DNA from: Geojedonia litorea
Lineage (GTDB): Bacteria; Bacteroidota; Bacteroidia; Flavobacteriales; Flavobacteriaceae
DNA: 25,623 nt
NCBI RefSeq assembly: GCF_042654525.1
Contig: NZ_JBHSGP010000006.1
Span: forward strand, 1 to 25,623
Direction: 5' to 3'
The notes under the pieces are model-generated. The model was not told where the DNA came from and ran no database searches. It was given only the letters and a program-made list of their open reading frames with translations. Shown here piece by piece: positions 7,966 through 15,166 of this stretch (the first letter of the stretch is position 1; each line of letters starts with the position of its first letter). A program made the translations under genes and the position numbers.

Positions 7966-9183
7966 TTATATAATTTCTGCAACTACAAATGTGCTTCCTC
8001 CAACATAGATTAGATCGTCCGAATTTGCATTTGTTAACGCAGTTTCATAGGCCTCTTTAACACTAAAATAAGATTGCCCTTTAAGTCCATTTTCATTTGC
8101 TTGTCTCTTTAATTCTTCGGCATCTAAACCACGTTGAATGTTGGGCTTACAAAAATAATAGTGAGCATGTTTAGGCAATAATGGGAAAATTAGCTTTAAA
8201 TTCTTATCATTAACAACTCCAAAAACGATATGGAGTTTTTTAAATTTTTCTTTTGCAAGTTGCTCCATAACATAGGAGAGTCCTTCTTTATTATGTGCAG
8301 TATCGCAAATCACTTTTGGCTGATGATGAATTACATCCCATCTACCTCTTAAACCTGTCAATGCCTTCACATGCTGTAAACCTCTTACAATATGCTCATG
8401 CTCAACTTCAAAATCACTTTTATTAAGTTGTGTAATTGTTTCTATAACGGTTTTGATATTTTTTGATTGATAATTTCCTTCTAAGGCGCTCTTATAAACT
8501 TTCTTAATGGTCTTATCTGCAAAGCTAATTTCAGAATTATTTTTTTTGGCAATCTCAATAAATACAGATTTGGTATCTGGCTGTGTTTCACCAATGACTA
8601 CTGGGACAGTTGGTTTAATAATTCCAGCCTTTTCTTTCGCAATTTGACTAATGGTGTCACCTAAAAATTGAGTGTGATCTAACCCAATATTTGTAATTAC
8701 TGATACAAGTGGTGTTATTATATTGGTCGAATCCAAGCGTCCTCCCATGCCTACTTCAATAATGGCAATATCTACTTTTTGTTTAGAAAAATAATCGAAT
8801 GCCATACCAACAGTCATTTCAAAAAAAGATAATTGGTGTTGTTCAAAAAATGGCTTATTGCGTTTAATAAAAGCCGTCACGAAGGCTTTAGATACACACT
8901 GACCATTTATTTTAATACGTTCTCTAAAATCCTTTAAGTGAGGTGAAGTATATAAGCCAACCTTATACCCGGCAACTTGTAAAATGGAAGCCAACATATG
9001 ACTTGTTGAGCCCTTACCATTAGTCCCTGCCACATGGATAGATTTAAAATTGTGCTGGGGATTGTTTAACTGTTGGGCCAGTAAAATGGTATTATTGAGA
9101 TCTGATTTATAGGCCGATTTCCCTTGATTTTGAAACATGGGTAACTGTTGAAACATCCAGTTAACCGTATCCTGATAGGTCAT
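7966..9183 (-). CDS. folC: Bifunctional folylpolyglutamate synthase / dihydrofolate synthase
   Basis: 405 residues, normal length for FolC. This cytoplasmic Mur-ligase-family enzyme joins L-glutamate to dihydropteroate (making dihydrofolate) and then adds glutamates to folates, using ATP. The P-loop AGTNGKGST is at residues 52-60. The second FolC signature is in 'ITNIGLDHTQFLGDT' followed by 'IAKEKAGIIK'. The C-terminal domain has 'GLRGRWDVI' and 'CDTAHNKEGL'. The ATG lies 3 nt after the stop of the TonB-like gene, so it is the last cistron of the exbB-exbD-tonB-like operon. A housekeeping enzyme riding on an energy-transduction operon looks like transcriptional convenience rather than pathway coupling. 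Confidence 0.96.
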   Translation of the reverse strand: MTYQDTVNWMFQQLPMFQNQGKSAYKSDLNNTILLAQQLNNPQHNFKSIHVAGTNGKGSTSHMLASILQVAGYKVGLYTSPHLKDFRERIKINGQCVSKAFVTAFIKRNKPFFEQHQLSFFEMTVGMAFDYFSKQKVDIAIIEVGMGGRLDSTNIITPLVSVITNIGLDHTQFLGDTISQIAKEKAGIIKPTVPVVIGETQPDTKSVFIEIAKKNNSEISFADKTIKKVYKSALEGNYQSKNIKTVIETITQLNKSDFEVEHEHIVRGLQHVKALTGLRGRWDVIHHQPKVICDTAHNKEGLSYVMEQLAKEKFKKLHIVFGVVNDKNLKLIFPLLPKHAHYYFCKPNIQRGLDAEELKRQANENGLKGQSYFSVKEAYETALTNANSDDLIYVGGSTFVVAEII

Positions 9184-9186
9184 AGT

Positions 9187-10038
9187 CTATTGACTTATAT
9201 CAAAATTTATACTTACAAATCCTATTTGACGGTCAGGAGCTTTAGAATCTGCTGGCCATTTATGAGATAAGGCAATTTTACGGGCAGGTTCAATTAAACA
9301 AGGATGTGTATTTGTGGTTCCTCGTGCACCTGGTTCTGCTTTGACAACATTTCCGTTTTTGTCAACTTCAATTCTTACCACTACAAGACCGTATTCATTA
9401 CATTCTTGTTTATAGATTTGTCTAGATGGTCGTCCTCTACCATTTAAGCCATAACCCACTCCACCTTTTCCTGGACCAGAGCCACCAAAATAACTTGGTG
9501 CATAAGGGTTACCATCTAATTGACCTTTATCTCCTGCTTGGCTATCTGGGCCTTCGCCACCAGATTGAGTGCCTTCAGAATTACTTACACCTCCTATAAG
9601 GGCATCAAGCTTTTTCTTTTTGTCGGCTTCTTCTTGACGTTTACGCTCTTCAGCTTCTTGTCGTAATTGTTCACGTCTTTCAGCATCTGCTTTTGCTTTG
9701 GCTTCAGCTTGTTTTTGTTTTTTTATGGCAATCGATTCTTCTGACTCTTCAGTCAAAACATCTTCAGTTTTCGTACTAGGTTGAGCAGCCGATTCTTTTA
9801 CTGTCTCCACAACTTTTGGTTCCTCAATAACTTCTTTAGGCTGGGATTTAATAGGTTCTGTAGGCTGAATATTTCCACTTCCAAAATCTGTGGTACCAAA
9901 ATTAACGGCAACACCATACTCTAATGGAGGATCAAAATATGGCGGACCAACTACAAATAGCAACAATAACAAGATGGTTACAATCAAAGTTGTAATTCTT
10001 GCTGAATTGCGCTCATGTTTGGTCTCTAAATATTTCAT
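9187..10038 (-). CDS. TonB/TolA-like energy transducer
   Basis: 283 residues. A single N-terminal membrane helix is at about 16-33 ('TTLIVTILLLLLFVV'). An acidic/Pro linker follows (50-105), then a Lys/Glu/Ala/Arg-rich helical segment at 105-145, a Gly-rich stretch at 150-205, and a C-terminal TonB/TolA-type domain at 206-283 ('YGLVVVRIEVDKNGNVVKAE'). In such proteins the C-terminal domain bridges the periplasm to outer-membrane partners and uses proton-motive force relayed by ExbB/ExbD. Cys213 and Cys247 are the only cysteines and could form a disulfide in the terminal domain. The start lies 1 nt after the exbD stop (TAAGATG), indicating translational coupling. The long charged helix is TolA-like, so the protein may serve TonB-dependent transport or a Tol-like envelope role; I cannot separate the two. 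Confidence 0.87.
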   Translation of the reverse strand: MKYLETKHERNSARITTLIVTILLLLLFVVGPPYFDPPLEYGVAVNFGTTDFGSGNIQPTEPIKSQPKEVIEEPKVVETVKESAAQPSTKTEDVLTEESEESIAIKKQKQAEAKAKADAERREQLRQEAEERKRQEEADKKKKLDALIGGVSNSEGTQSGGEGPDSQAGDKGQLDGNPYAPSYFGGSGPGKGGVGYGLNGRGRPSRQIYKQECNEYGLVVVRIEVDKNGNVVKAEPGARGTTNTHPCLIEPARKIALSHKWPADSKAPDRQIGFVSINFDISQ

Positions 10039-10039
10039 C

Positions 10040-10432
10040 TTAATTAGGCTTAACCGCTAATATAATTTTAAATTTATTTCTGTTGGCAATGTCCATCACT
10101 TTAACCACATTATCTACAGGTACTGTTTTTTCTGCTCGTAAAACTATGGTTGGCTTATCTAAACCAGATAAGGCCGACATCAATTCATTCTCTAGCACAC
10201 TCTCCCCTACTAATTTTTGGTCGATATAATACCTTAAATCTTGAGTTATGCTCACAGCAACCGATTTTTTGTTTTCAGTTTTCCCGCTTGCTTTAGGTAA
10301 AAGTATGTCTATGGCATTAGTAGTTACCAAAGTTGATGCCAACATGAAAAATATCAACAACAAAAACACGATATCGGTCATTGATGACATATTAAACTCG
10401 GGAGTAACTTTATTTCTTCCGCGTATTTTCAT
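10040..10432 (-). CDS. exbD: ExbD/TolR-family proton-channel protein
   Basis: 130 residues, typical length. The cytoplasmic N-terminus is followed by one membrane helix at about 18-42 (SMTDIVFLLLIFFMLASTLV) with the conserved proton-carrying Asp at position 20, and then a periplasmic domain (about 45-130) with 'PTIVLRAEKTVPVDNVVKVMDIA'. It works with ExbB to couple proton flow to the TonB-like protein encoded next. Its ATG shares one base with the exbB stop (TAATG), the classic tight coupling for subunits of one complex. Confidence 0.95.
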   Translation of the reverse strand: MKIRGRNKVTPEFNMSSMTDIVFLLLIFFMLASTLVTTNAIDILLPKASGKTENKKSVAVSITQDLRYYIDQKLVGESVLENELMSALSGLDKPTIVLRAEKTVPVDNVVKVMDIANRNKFKIILAVKPN

Positions 10433-11127
10433 TAAATGGGCTCGTTTAAGTGATCTAAAAACTCTAATGAGTTGGCTTCCATCTGATATACTACTTTATC
10501 AGTTTTCACTACTAAATGATTGTAGGCCATATAGGCCACAATACCCACAATTAATCCTCCTACCGTTGTTGTCATAGCAGTATAAAGACCATCAGCCAAC
10601 AATTTAATATCAATTTGACCACCCGAATTGGCAATCTCAAATATGGATAATATCATTCCTATTACGGTACCAAGAAACCCAATCATTGGGGCAACTCCCG
10701 AAATTGTAGCCAGAACACTTACGTTTTTTTCTAGGTCATAAACTTCCAATCGTCCTGCATTTTCAATAGCAGTATTAATGTCTTCAAGAGGTTTGCCAAT
10801 ACGGCTGATACCTTTATTAATCAATCGTGATACTGGTGAGTTAACTTGAGCACATAAGATTTGTGCTGAATCTATTTTACCATTACTAACATGATCTTTA
10901 ATTTGATTCATGAAATTTGAATCAATTTTTGAAGCTGCTTTTATAGCAAAAAGACGCTCAAAATAGATATAAATGGCCACGATCATTAATAAAAACAATA
11001 TGGTCACAATAAGCATTCCTGCTGTACCACCACTACCTATTAATTCTATGATTGAAAGCGTTTTTTCAACTGATTCTTCATCAGTCAGTAACTCTGCTCC
11101 TTCTTGAATGTTACTTAATATTATCAT
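10432..11127 (-). CDS. exbB: ExbB/TolQ/MotA-family proton channel
   Basis: 231 residues. Three membrane helices can be seen: about 34-56 ('MLIVTILFLLMIVAIYIYF'), 142-163 ('SGVAPMIGFLGTVIGMI') and 183-205 ('MTTTVGGLIVGIVAYMAY'). The middle helix and the TTTVGGL segment carry the conserved family pattern, including channel-lining Thr residues. A large cytoplasmic loop lies between helices 1 and 2. The encoded pore uses the proton gradient to drive the ExbD/TonB-like machinery. First gene of the exbB-exbD-tonB-like-folC operon. The 67 nt before it contain only degenerate -7-like sequence. Confidence 0.95.
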   Translation of the reverse strand: MIILSNIQEGAELLTDEESVEKTLSIIELIGSGGTAGMLIVTILFLLMIVAIYIYFERLFAIKAASKIDSNFMNQIKDHVSNGKIDSAQILCAQVNSPVSRLINKGISRIGKPLEDINTAIENAGRLEVYDLEKNVSVLATISGVAPMIGFLGTVIGMILSIFEIANSGGQIDIKLLADGLYTAMTTTVGGLIVGIVAYMAYNHLVVKTDKVVYQMEANSLEFLDHLNEPI

Positions 11128-11194
11128 ATGTTAAACTGTTGAAATTGGTTTTAATTATTGTAATAACGTCTATTTTATAAGTAAAGTATATGTA

Positions 11195-12592
11195 TTAAAA
11201 TATAGTTCTAGTAAACATAAAAGTAATTGCACCAGCAATAAAACCTATTAATGCTAACCAAGAAATTTTTCTTAAATACCAAAAGAAATCTATTTTCTCC
11301 ATCCCCATAGCAACAACACCAGCAGCCGATCCAATAATCAACATACTTCCTCCTGTTCCAGCGGAATATGCAATAAAATGCCAAAGTTCATTATCCATAG
11401 GTTCAGAGAACATACCTAAACTGGCGGCCACTAAAGGTACGTTATCAATAACCGCTGACGCTACCCCTAGCAACAGTATAACTAAATCAGATACGCCTGT
11501 ATGATGTAATTCTGTTCCTAGCATTGGCATCTTGTCTTGTAGTGCAGTAGCAAAATTAAACAGTATACCTAATGATTCTAAAGCAGCAACAGCCATCAAA
11601 ATCCCCAAAAAGAATAAGATGCTTGGCAATTCAATTTTAGATAAGGAATGATGTACCGGGCTATGTTGTGAATGCGCATCACTTTCCTCATGGTCTACAT
11701 TAGACAAGCTAAATTTCGCATTACTATACAATTCAGCAAAAATAGCAACCACACCAAGTGACAACATCATTCCTACATAAGGAGGTAAATGTGTTATAAC
11801 CTTAAATACTGGAACAAAAACTATGGCTCCCAATCCTAAATAAAGCATTGTTGAACTGAATTTACTTTTGGGCTGATCTTCTTCTTCCGATTCCTCAATA
11901 TCTAATTCTCCTTTAAATACTGGCAAAAATGAAGCAATAAACGCCGGAATGGCCATACAAACTACTGATGGTATAAAGAGGTAAACGAATAAATGGTCTG
12001 TAGATACTTTTTTACCTATCCATAGCATTGTGGTTGTAACATCACCAATTGGTGACCAAGCACCACCAGCATTAGCAGCTATAATTATTAGTCCAGCATA
12101 CCAGAGACGCATATGCCTGTCTTTAACAATTTTTTGAAGGATTGATATCAATACAATTGTTGCCGTAAGATTATCGATAATCGCCGATAAGATAAAAGCT
12201 AAAATTGAAAATATCCATAAAATTCTACGCTTACTCTTTGTTTTTACAAAGCTTTTTATTGTTGAAAACCCGTCAAAGTAATCTATTATCTCAACAATAG
12301 TCATTGCTCCTAAAAGGAACACTAATATTTCGGCAGTTTTTCCTAAATGATGTAATAAAGTCTCCTCCATTAGATGTGACTTCTCTTCATGAGAAAAGCT
12401 ACTAAAGCCTTCTAACATACTATGATTGGCCGAATCAAACCACTCAGGAAACGCATCAATACCTAATGAAATTAATGCCCAACTTATGGCCATCATAACC
12501 AGAGCAGGAATGAGTTTATCTATTTTTAAATTGTGTTCTAAAGTTATGGCCAAATAGCCAAAGGCAAATACAAGTATTATTACGGTTTCCAT
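11195..12592 (-). CDS. nhaD: NhaD-type Na+/H+ antiporter
   Basis: 465 residues from the ATG at 12592. An in-frame GTG two codons upstream (12598) is possible but less likely. The protein is strongly hydrophobic, with about 11-13 membrane spans. It has the NhaD/ArsB-superfamily half-helix motifs 'IIDNLTATIVLISIL', 'NAGGAWSPIGDVTTTMLWI' in the first half and 'ASAVIDNVPLVAASLGMF', 'AGTGGSMLIIGSAAGVVAMG' in the second. This inverted-repeat arrangement, with Asp-Asn pairs, is expected for ion binding. A His-rich cytoplasmic loop (about residues 300-317, 'SDAHSQHSPVHHS') sits between the halves. It expels Na+ in exchange for H+, which fits a marine lifestyle. It lies 67 bp upstream of exbB in the same direction, so co-transcription is possible. 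Confidence 0.93.
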   Translation of the reverse strand: METVIILVFAFGYLAITLEHNLKIDKLIPALVMMAISWALISLGIDAFPEWFDSANHSMLEGFSSFSHEEKSHLMEETLLHHLGKTAEILVFLLGAMTIVEIIDYFDGFSTIKSFVKTKSKRRILWIFSILAFILSAIIDNLTATIVLISILQKIVKDRHMRLWYAGLIIIAANAGGAWSPIGDVTTTMLWIGKKVSTDHLFVYLFIPSVVCMAIPAFIASFLPVFKGELDIEESEEEDQPKSKFSSTMLYLGLGAIVFVPVFKVITHLPPYVGMMLSLGVVAIFAELYSNAKFSLSNVDHEESDAHSQHSPVHHSLSKIELPSILFFLGILMAVAALESLGILFNFATALQDKMPMLGTELHHTGVSDLVILLLGVASAVIDNVPLVAASLGMFSEPMDNELWHFIAYSAGTGGSMLIIGSAAGVVAMGMEKIDFFWYLRKISWLALIGFIAGAITFMFTRTIF

Positions 12593-12788
12593 AGTCACGT
12601 AGTGTTAGAAAATTAGTTGATCTTAATGTAAAGGTAGTGTGTTTATTGCTTTATTATAGTCTATGTGTTTATTGAACATTCCCTTATCAATGCTTGAAGA
12701 CTACTAAAAATGCTACAAACCAAAGTAGGTCATGAACTGTAACAAATATAAAAAACAAATCATGCTTTATCTTAAAATTTCATTTTTT

Positions 12789-13853
12789 TTAGGGCTGAAA
12801 AATTATTCCAGAGCTGTGGTCTCTGCTTGCCCCTGTTACACTCGCTAAGCAATTCACTTCATCTCTAATTTTTAACACACCTAATAATGAAAAAATGAGA
12901 GCTTCTTTAAACTCAATAATTGTTTTTGATGGAATAGTAATCTGGTTTTGCGATTTAGCCTGCAACCTAGAAATTAAATAATCATTATAAGCACCGCCTC
13001 CAGTGACTAAAACCGAACACGTATTGTTACCAATTGTTTCATCAGAAATCTGATCGGCAATATGTTCAACAAAGGTTTTTAAAATATCTTGAACTGATAA
13101 TTTATAGGAATCTATAATTGGAAAAATAGTCATTTCAACCCATTCTAATCCTAATGATTTTGGGTAGGATTGCTGATAAAAATCTAAAGCATTTAACTGT
13201 TCTAGCATTTGAGAATTAATGGTTCCCTCTTTAGCAATCTTACCTTTATCATCATAATCATGACCCAATTGTGATACATAATGGTTTAAAACAATATTTA
13301 CTGGACAAATATCATAGGCTATTCGAATCCCACTTTTATTGGTAGAAAGATTTGCAAAACCTCCTAAATTCAAACAATAATTATAATTAGAAAACAAATA
13401 ATGATCTCCAATTGGGACTAACGGTGCACCTTGCCCACCTATTTGCACATCTTGAACTCTAAAGTCACACACAACGGTATGTCCTGTTAAAGTTGCCAAA
13501 TGATTCAAGTTACCAATCTGATAGGTTAAACCTTCAGATGGTTGATGCAATGCTGTATGACCATGTGAACTTATAAAATCAATATCGGCAATGGCATTTT
13601 TGGATATAAACGAATTAATGTGTTCAGCCAAATAGTTTGTAAAGCTTTCGTCTATGTCCTTTAATTCTTCCTTTGATTTTGATGTTAAATTGGCGAGTTG
13701 ATACTTCCAATCTTTCTGGTAAGGAATAGTTTCTGCAGCATGGATATTAAAGTCCCAAATACCATCATAGCCTAATGTTACATGTATAATATCCAATCCA
13801 TCTAGGGATGTCCCAGACATAAGACCTAAAACACTGTACTTGTTTTTTAACAT
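12789..13853 (-). CDS. anmK: Anhydro-N-acetylmuramic acid kinase
   Basis: 354 residues, slightly short but within the range for Bacteroidota AnmK. This cytoplasmic kinase of the ASKHA fold hydrolyses and phosphorylates 1,6-anhydro-MurNAc to MurNAc-6-phosphate in peptidoglycan recycling. Visible motifs are the N-terminal phosphate-binding 'GLMSGTSLDGLD' (residues 10-21), 'SSHGHTALHQP', 'GGQGAPLVPIGD', 'NLGGFANLS' and the C-terminal 'VTGGGAYNDYLISRL'. It is divergent from the acyl-CoA dehydrogenase gene across 91 bp. A minus-strand TATTTTTG lies only 5 nt before the ATG and has no well-spaced -33 partner. Confidence 0.96.
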   Translation of the reverse strand: MLKNKYSVLGLMSGTSLDGLDIIHVTLGYDGIWDFNIHAAETIPYQKDWKYQLANLTSKSKEELKDIDESFTNYLAEHINSFISKNAIADIDFISSHGHTALHQPSEGLTYQIGNLNHLATLTGHTVVCDFRVQDVQIGGQGAPLVPIGDHYLFSNYNYCLNLGGFANLSTNKSGIRIAYDICPVNIVLNHYVSQLGHDYDDKGKIAKEGTINSQMLEQLNALDFYQQSYPKSLGLEWVEMTIFPIIDSYKLSVQDILKTFVEHIADQISDETIGNNTCSVLVTGGGAYNDYLISRLQAKSQNQITIPSKTIIEFKEALIFSLLGVLKIRDEVNCLASVTGASRDHSSGIIFQP

Positions 13854-13875
13854 TTCAGCAAAAATAGTAATCCTT

Positions 13876-13907
13876 ATTGAAAAAACGATGTCAAAAACGT
13901 ATCTTTG
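13876..13907 (+). promoter_or_regulatory. Bacteroidota-type promoter for the acyl-CoA dehydrogenase gene
   Basis: ATTG (13876-13879), 20-nt spacer, then TATCTTTG (13900-13907), which matches TAnnTTTG exactly. Transcription would start around 13912-13915, leaving a leader of about 30 nt before the ATG at 13945. Confidence 0.7.
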
Positions 13908-13944
13908 ACCACATTTTTTATCAATTTGACAATTATTGTAGTAT

Positions 13945-15087
13945 ATGGATTTTAATCTTACAGAAGAACATAAAATGATTCGCGACGCTGCTCGTGATTT
14001 TGCACAAACCGAATTACTTCCGGGCGTTATAGAACGTGATGAAATTCAACAATTTCCTGATGAACTTGTAAAGAAAATGGGAGCATTAGGCTTTATGGGT
14101 GTTATGGTAGACCCTAAATATGGAGGCAGTGGAATGGATGCCATTTCTTATGTGCTCATTATGGAAGAATTATCAAAGATAGATGCCTCTGCCTCGGTTA
14201 TAGTGTCTGTAAATAATTCTTTAGTGTGTTATGGCATTGAAGCTTTTGGTACCGAATCACAAAAAGAAAAGTACTTAACCAAGTTGGCAACAGGAGAATT
14301 TGTAGGTGCATTTTGCTTGAGCGAGCCAGAAGCTGGAAGTGATGCCACTTCGCAAAAAACAACAGCTATTGATAAAGGGGACCACTATGTATTAAATGGC
14401 ACAAAAAATTGGATCACCAATGGCGGAAGAGCCGATGTGTATTTGGTCATGGCGCAAACCGATAAAGATAAAGGCTCACATGGTATTAATGCCTTTATTA
14501 TTGAAAAAGGCATGGACGGATTTCATGTAGGTCCTAAAGAAAATAAATTGGGAATTCGTGGAAGCGATACGCACACACTACAATTTAATGATGTAAAAGT
14601 CCCTAAAGAAAACAGAATTGGCGATGACGGGTTTGGATTTAGATTTGCAATGAAAACCTTATCTGGCGGACGTATTGGAATTGCTTCTCAAGCACTTGGC
14701 ATAGCTCAAGGCGCTTATGAATTGGCCTTGAAATATTCAAACGAACGAAAAGCCTTTGGAAAAGAAATTTCAAAACACCAAGCTATAGCTTTTAAATTAG
14801 CCGATATGTATACCGAAATTTCGGCGGCCAGACATTTAGTGATGAAAGCAGCTTGGGACAAAGACCAAGGTAATAACTATGACGTTTCTAGTGCAGTTGC
14901 TAAACTCTACGCTTCAAAAGTGGCTATGGAACATACCGTTGAAGCGGTTCAAATTCATGGTGGTAATGGGTTTGTAAAGGACTATCATGTTGAACGATTA
15001 ATGCGCGACGCAAAAATCACACAAATCTATGAAGGCACTTCTGAAATCCAGAAGATTGTAATCTCGAGAAGTATTTTGAGAGATTAA
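13945..15087 (+). CDS. Short-chain-type acyl-CoA dehydrogenase
   Basis: 380 residues, full length for the family. FAD-dependent enzyme that introduces the alpha-beta double bond into acyl-CoA in fatty-acid or branched-chain amino-acid breakdown, passing electrons to ETF. The N-terminal helical domain starts 'DFNLTEEHKMIRDAARDFA'. The middle domain has the flavin-contact stretch 'FCLSEPEAGSDATS' and 'NGTKNWITNGG'. The C-terminal part has 'ERKAFGKEISKHQAIAFKLADM', 'AVQIHGGNGFVKDY' and 'QIYEGTSEIQKIVI'. The Glu in YEGTS (residue 363) is at the usual catalytic-base position of the SCAD/MCAD group. Chain-length preference cannot be read from the sequence. It is a single-gene unit; no obvious terminator follows before the CHAT gene 79 bp later. 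Confidence 0.95.
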   Translation: MDFNLTEEHKMIRDAARDFAQTELLPGVIERDEIQQFPDELVKKMGALGFMGVMVDPKYGGSGMDAISYVLIMEELSKIDASASVIVSVNNSLVCYGIEAFGTESQKEKYLTKLATGEFVGAFCLSEPEAGSDATSQKTTAIDKGDHYVLNGTKNWITNGGRADVYLVMAQTDKDKGSHGINAFIIEKGMDGFHVGPKENKLGIRGSDTHTLQFNDVKVPKENRIGDDGFGFRFAMKTLSGGRIGIASQALGIAQGAYELALKYSNERKAFGKEISKHQAIAFKLADMYTEISAARHLVMKAAWDKDQGNNYDVSSAVAKLYASKVAMEHTVEAVQIHGGNGFVKDYHVERLMRDAKITQIYEGTSEIQKIVISRSILRD

Positions 15088-15166
15088 TTTTAAAAGGCAT
15101 TTTATTCATCAAAAAGGGCATTTAAAAAATAAAATATTAACTTAATGTTTTTAAATTCATTTGTTT

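Noticed and set aside
12593..12598. GTG start for nhaD two codons upstream
   Set aside because: The ATG at 12592 is adjacent and preferred; there is no evidence for the GTG.
13859..13866. Minus-strand TATTTTTG as an anmK promoter
   Set aside because: It lies only 5 nt before the start codon and the nearest TTG is 25 nt upstream, outside normal spacing. It would require a leaderless mRNA.
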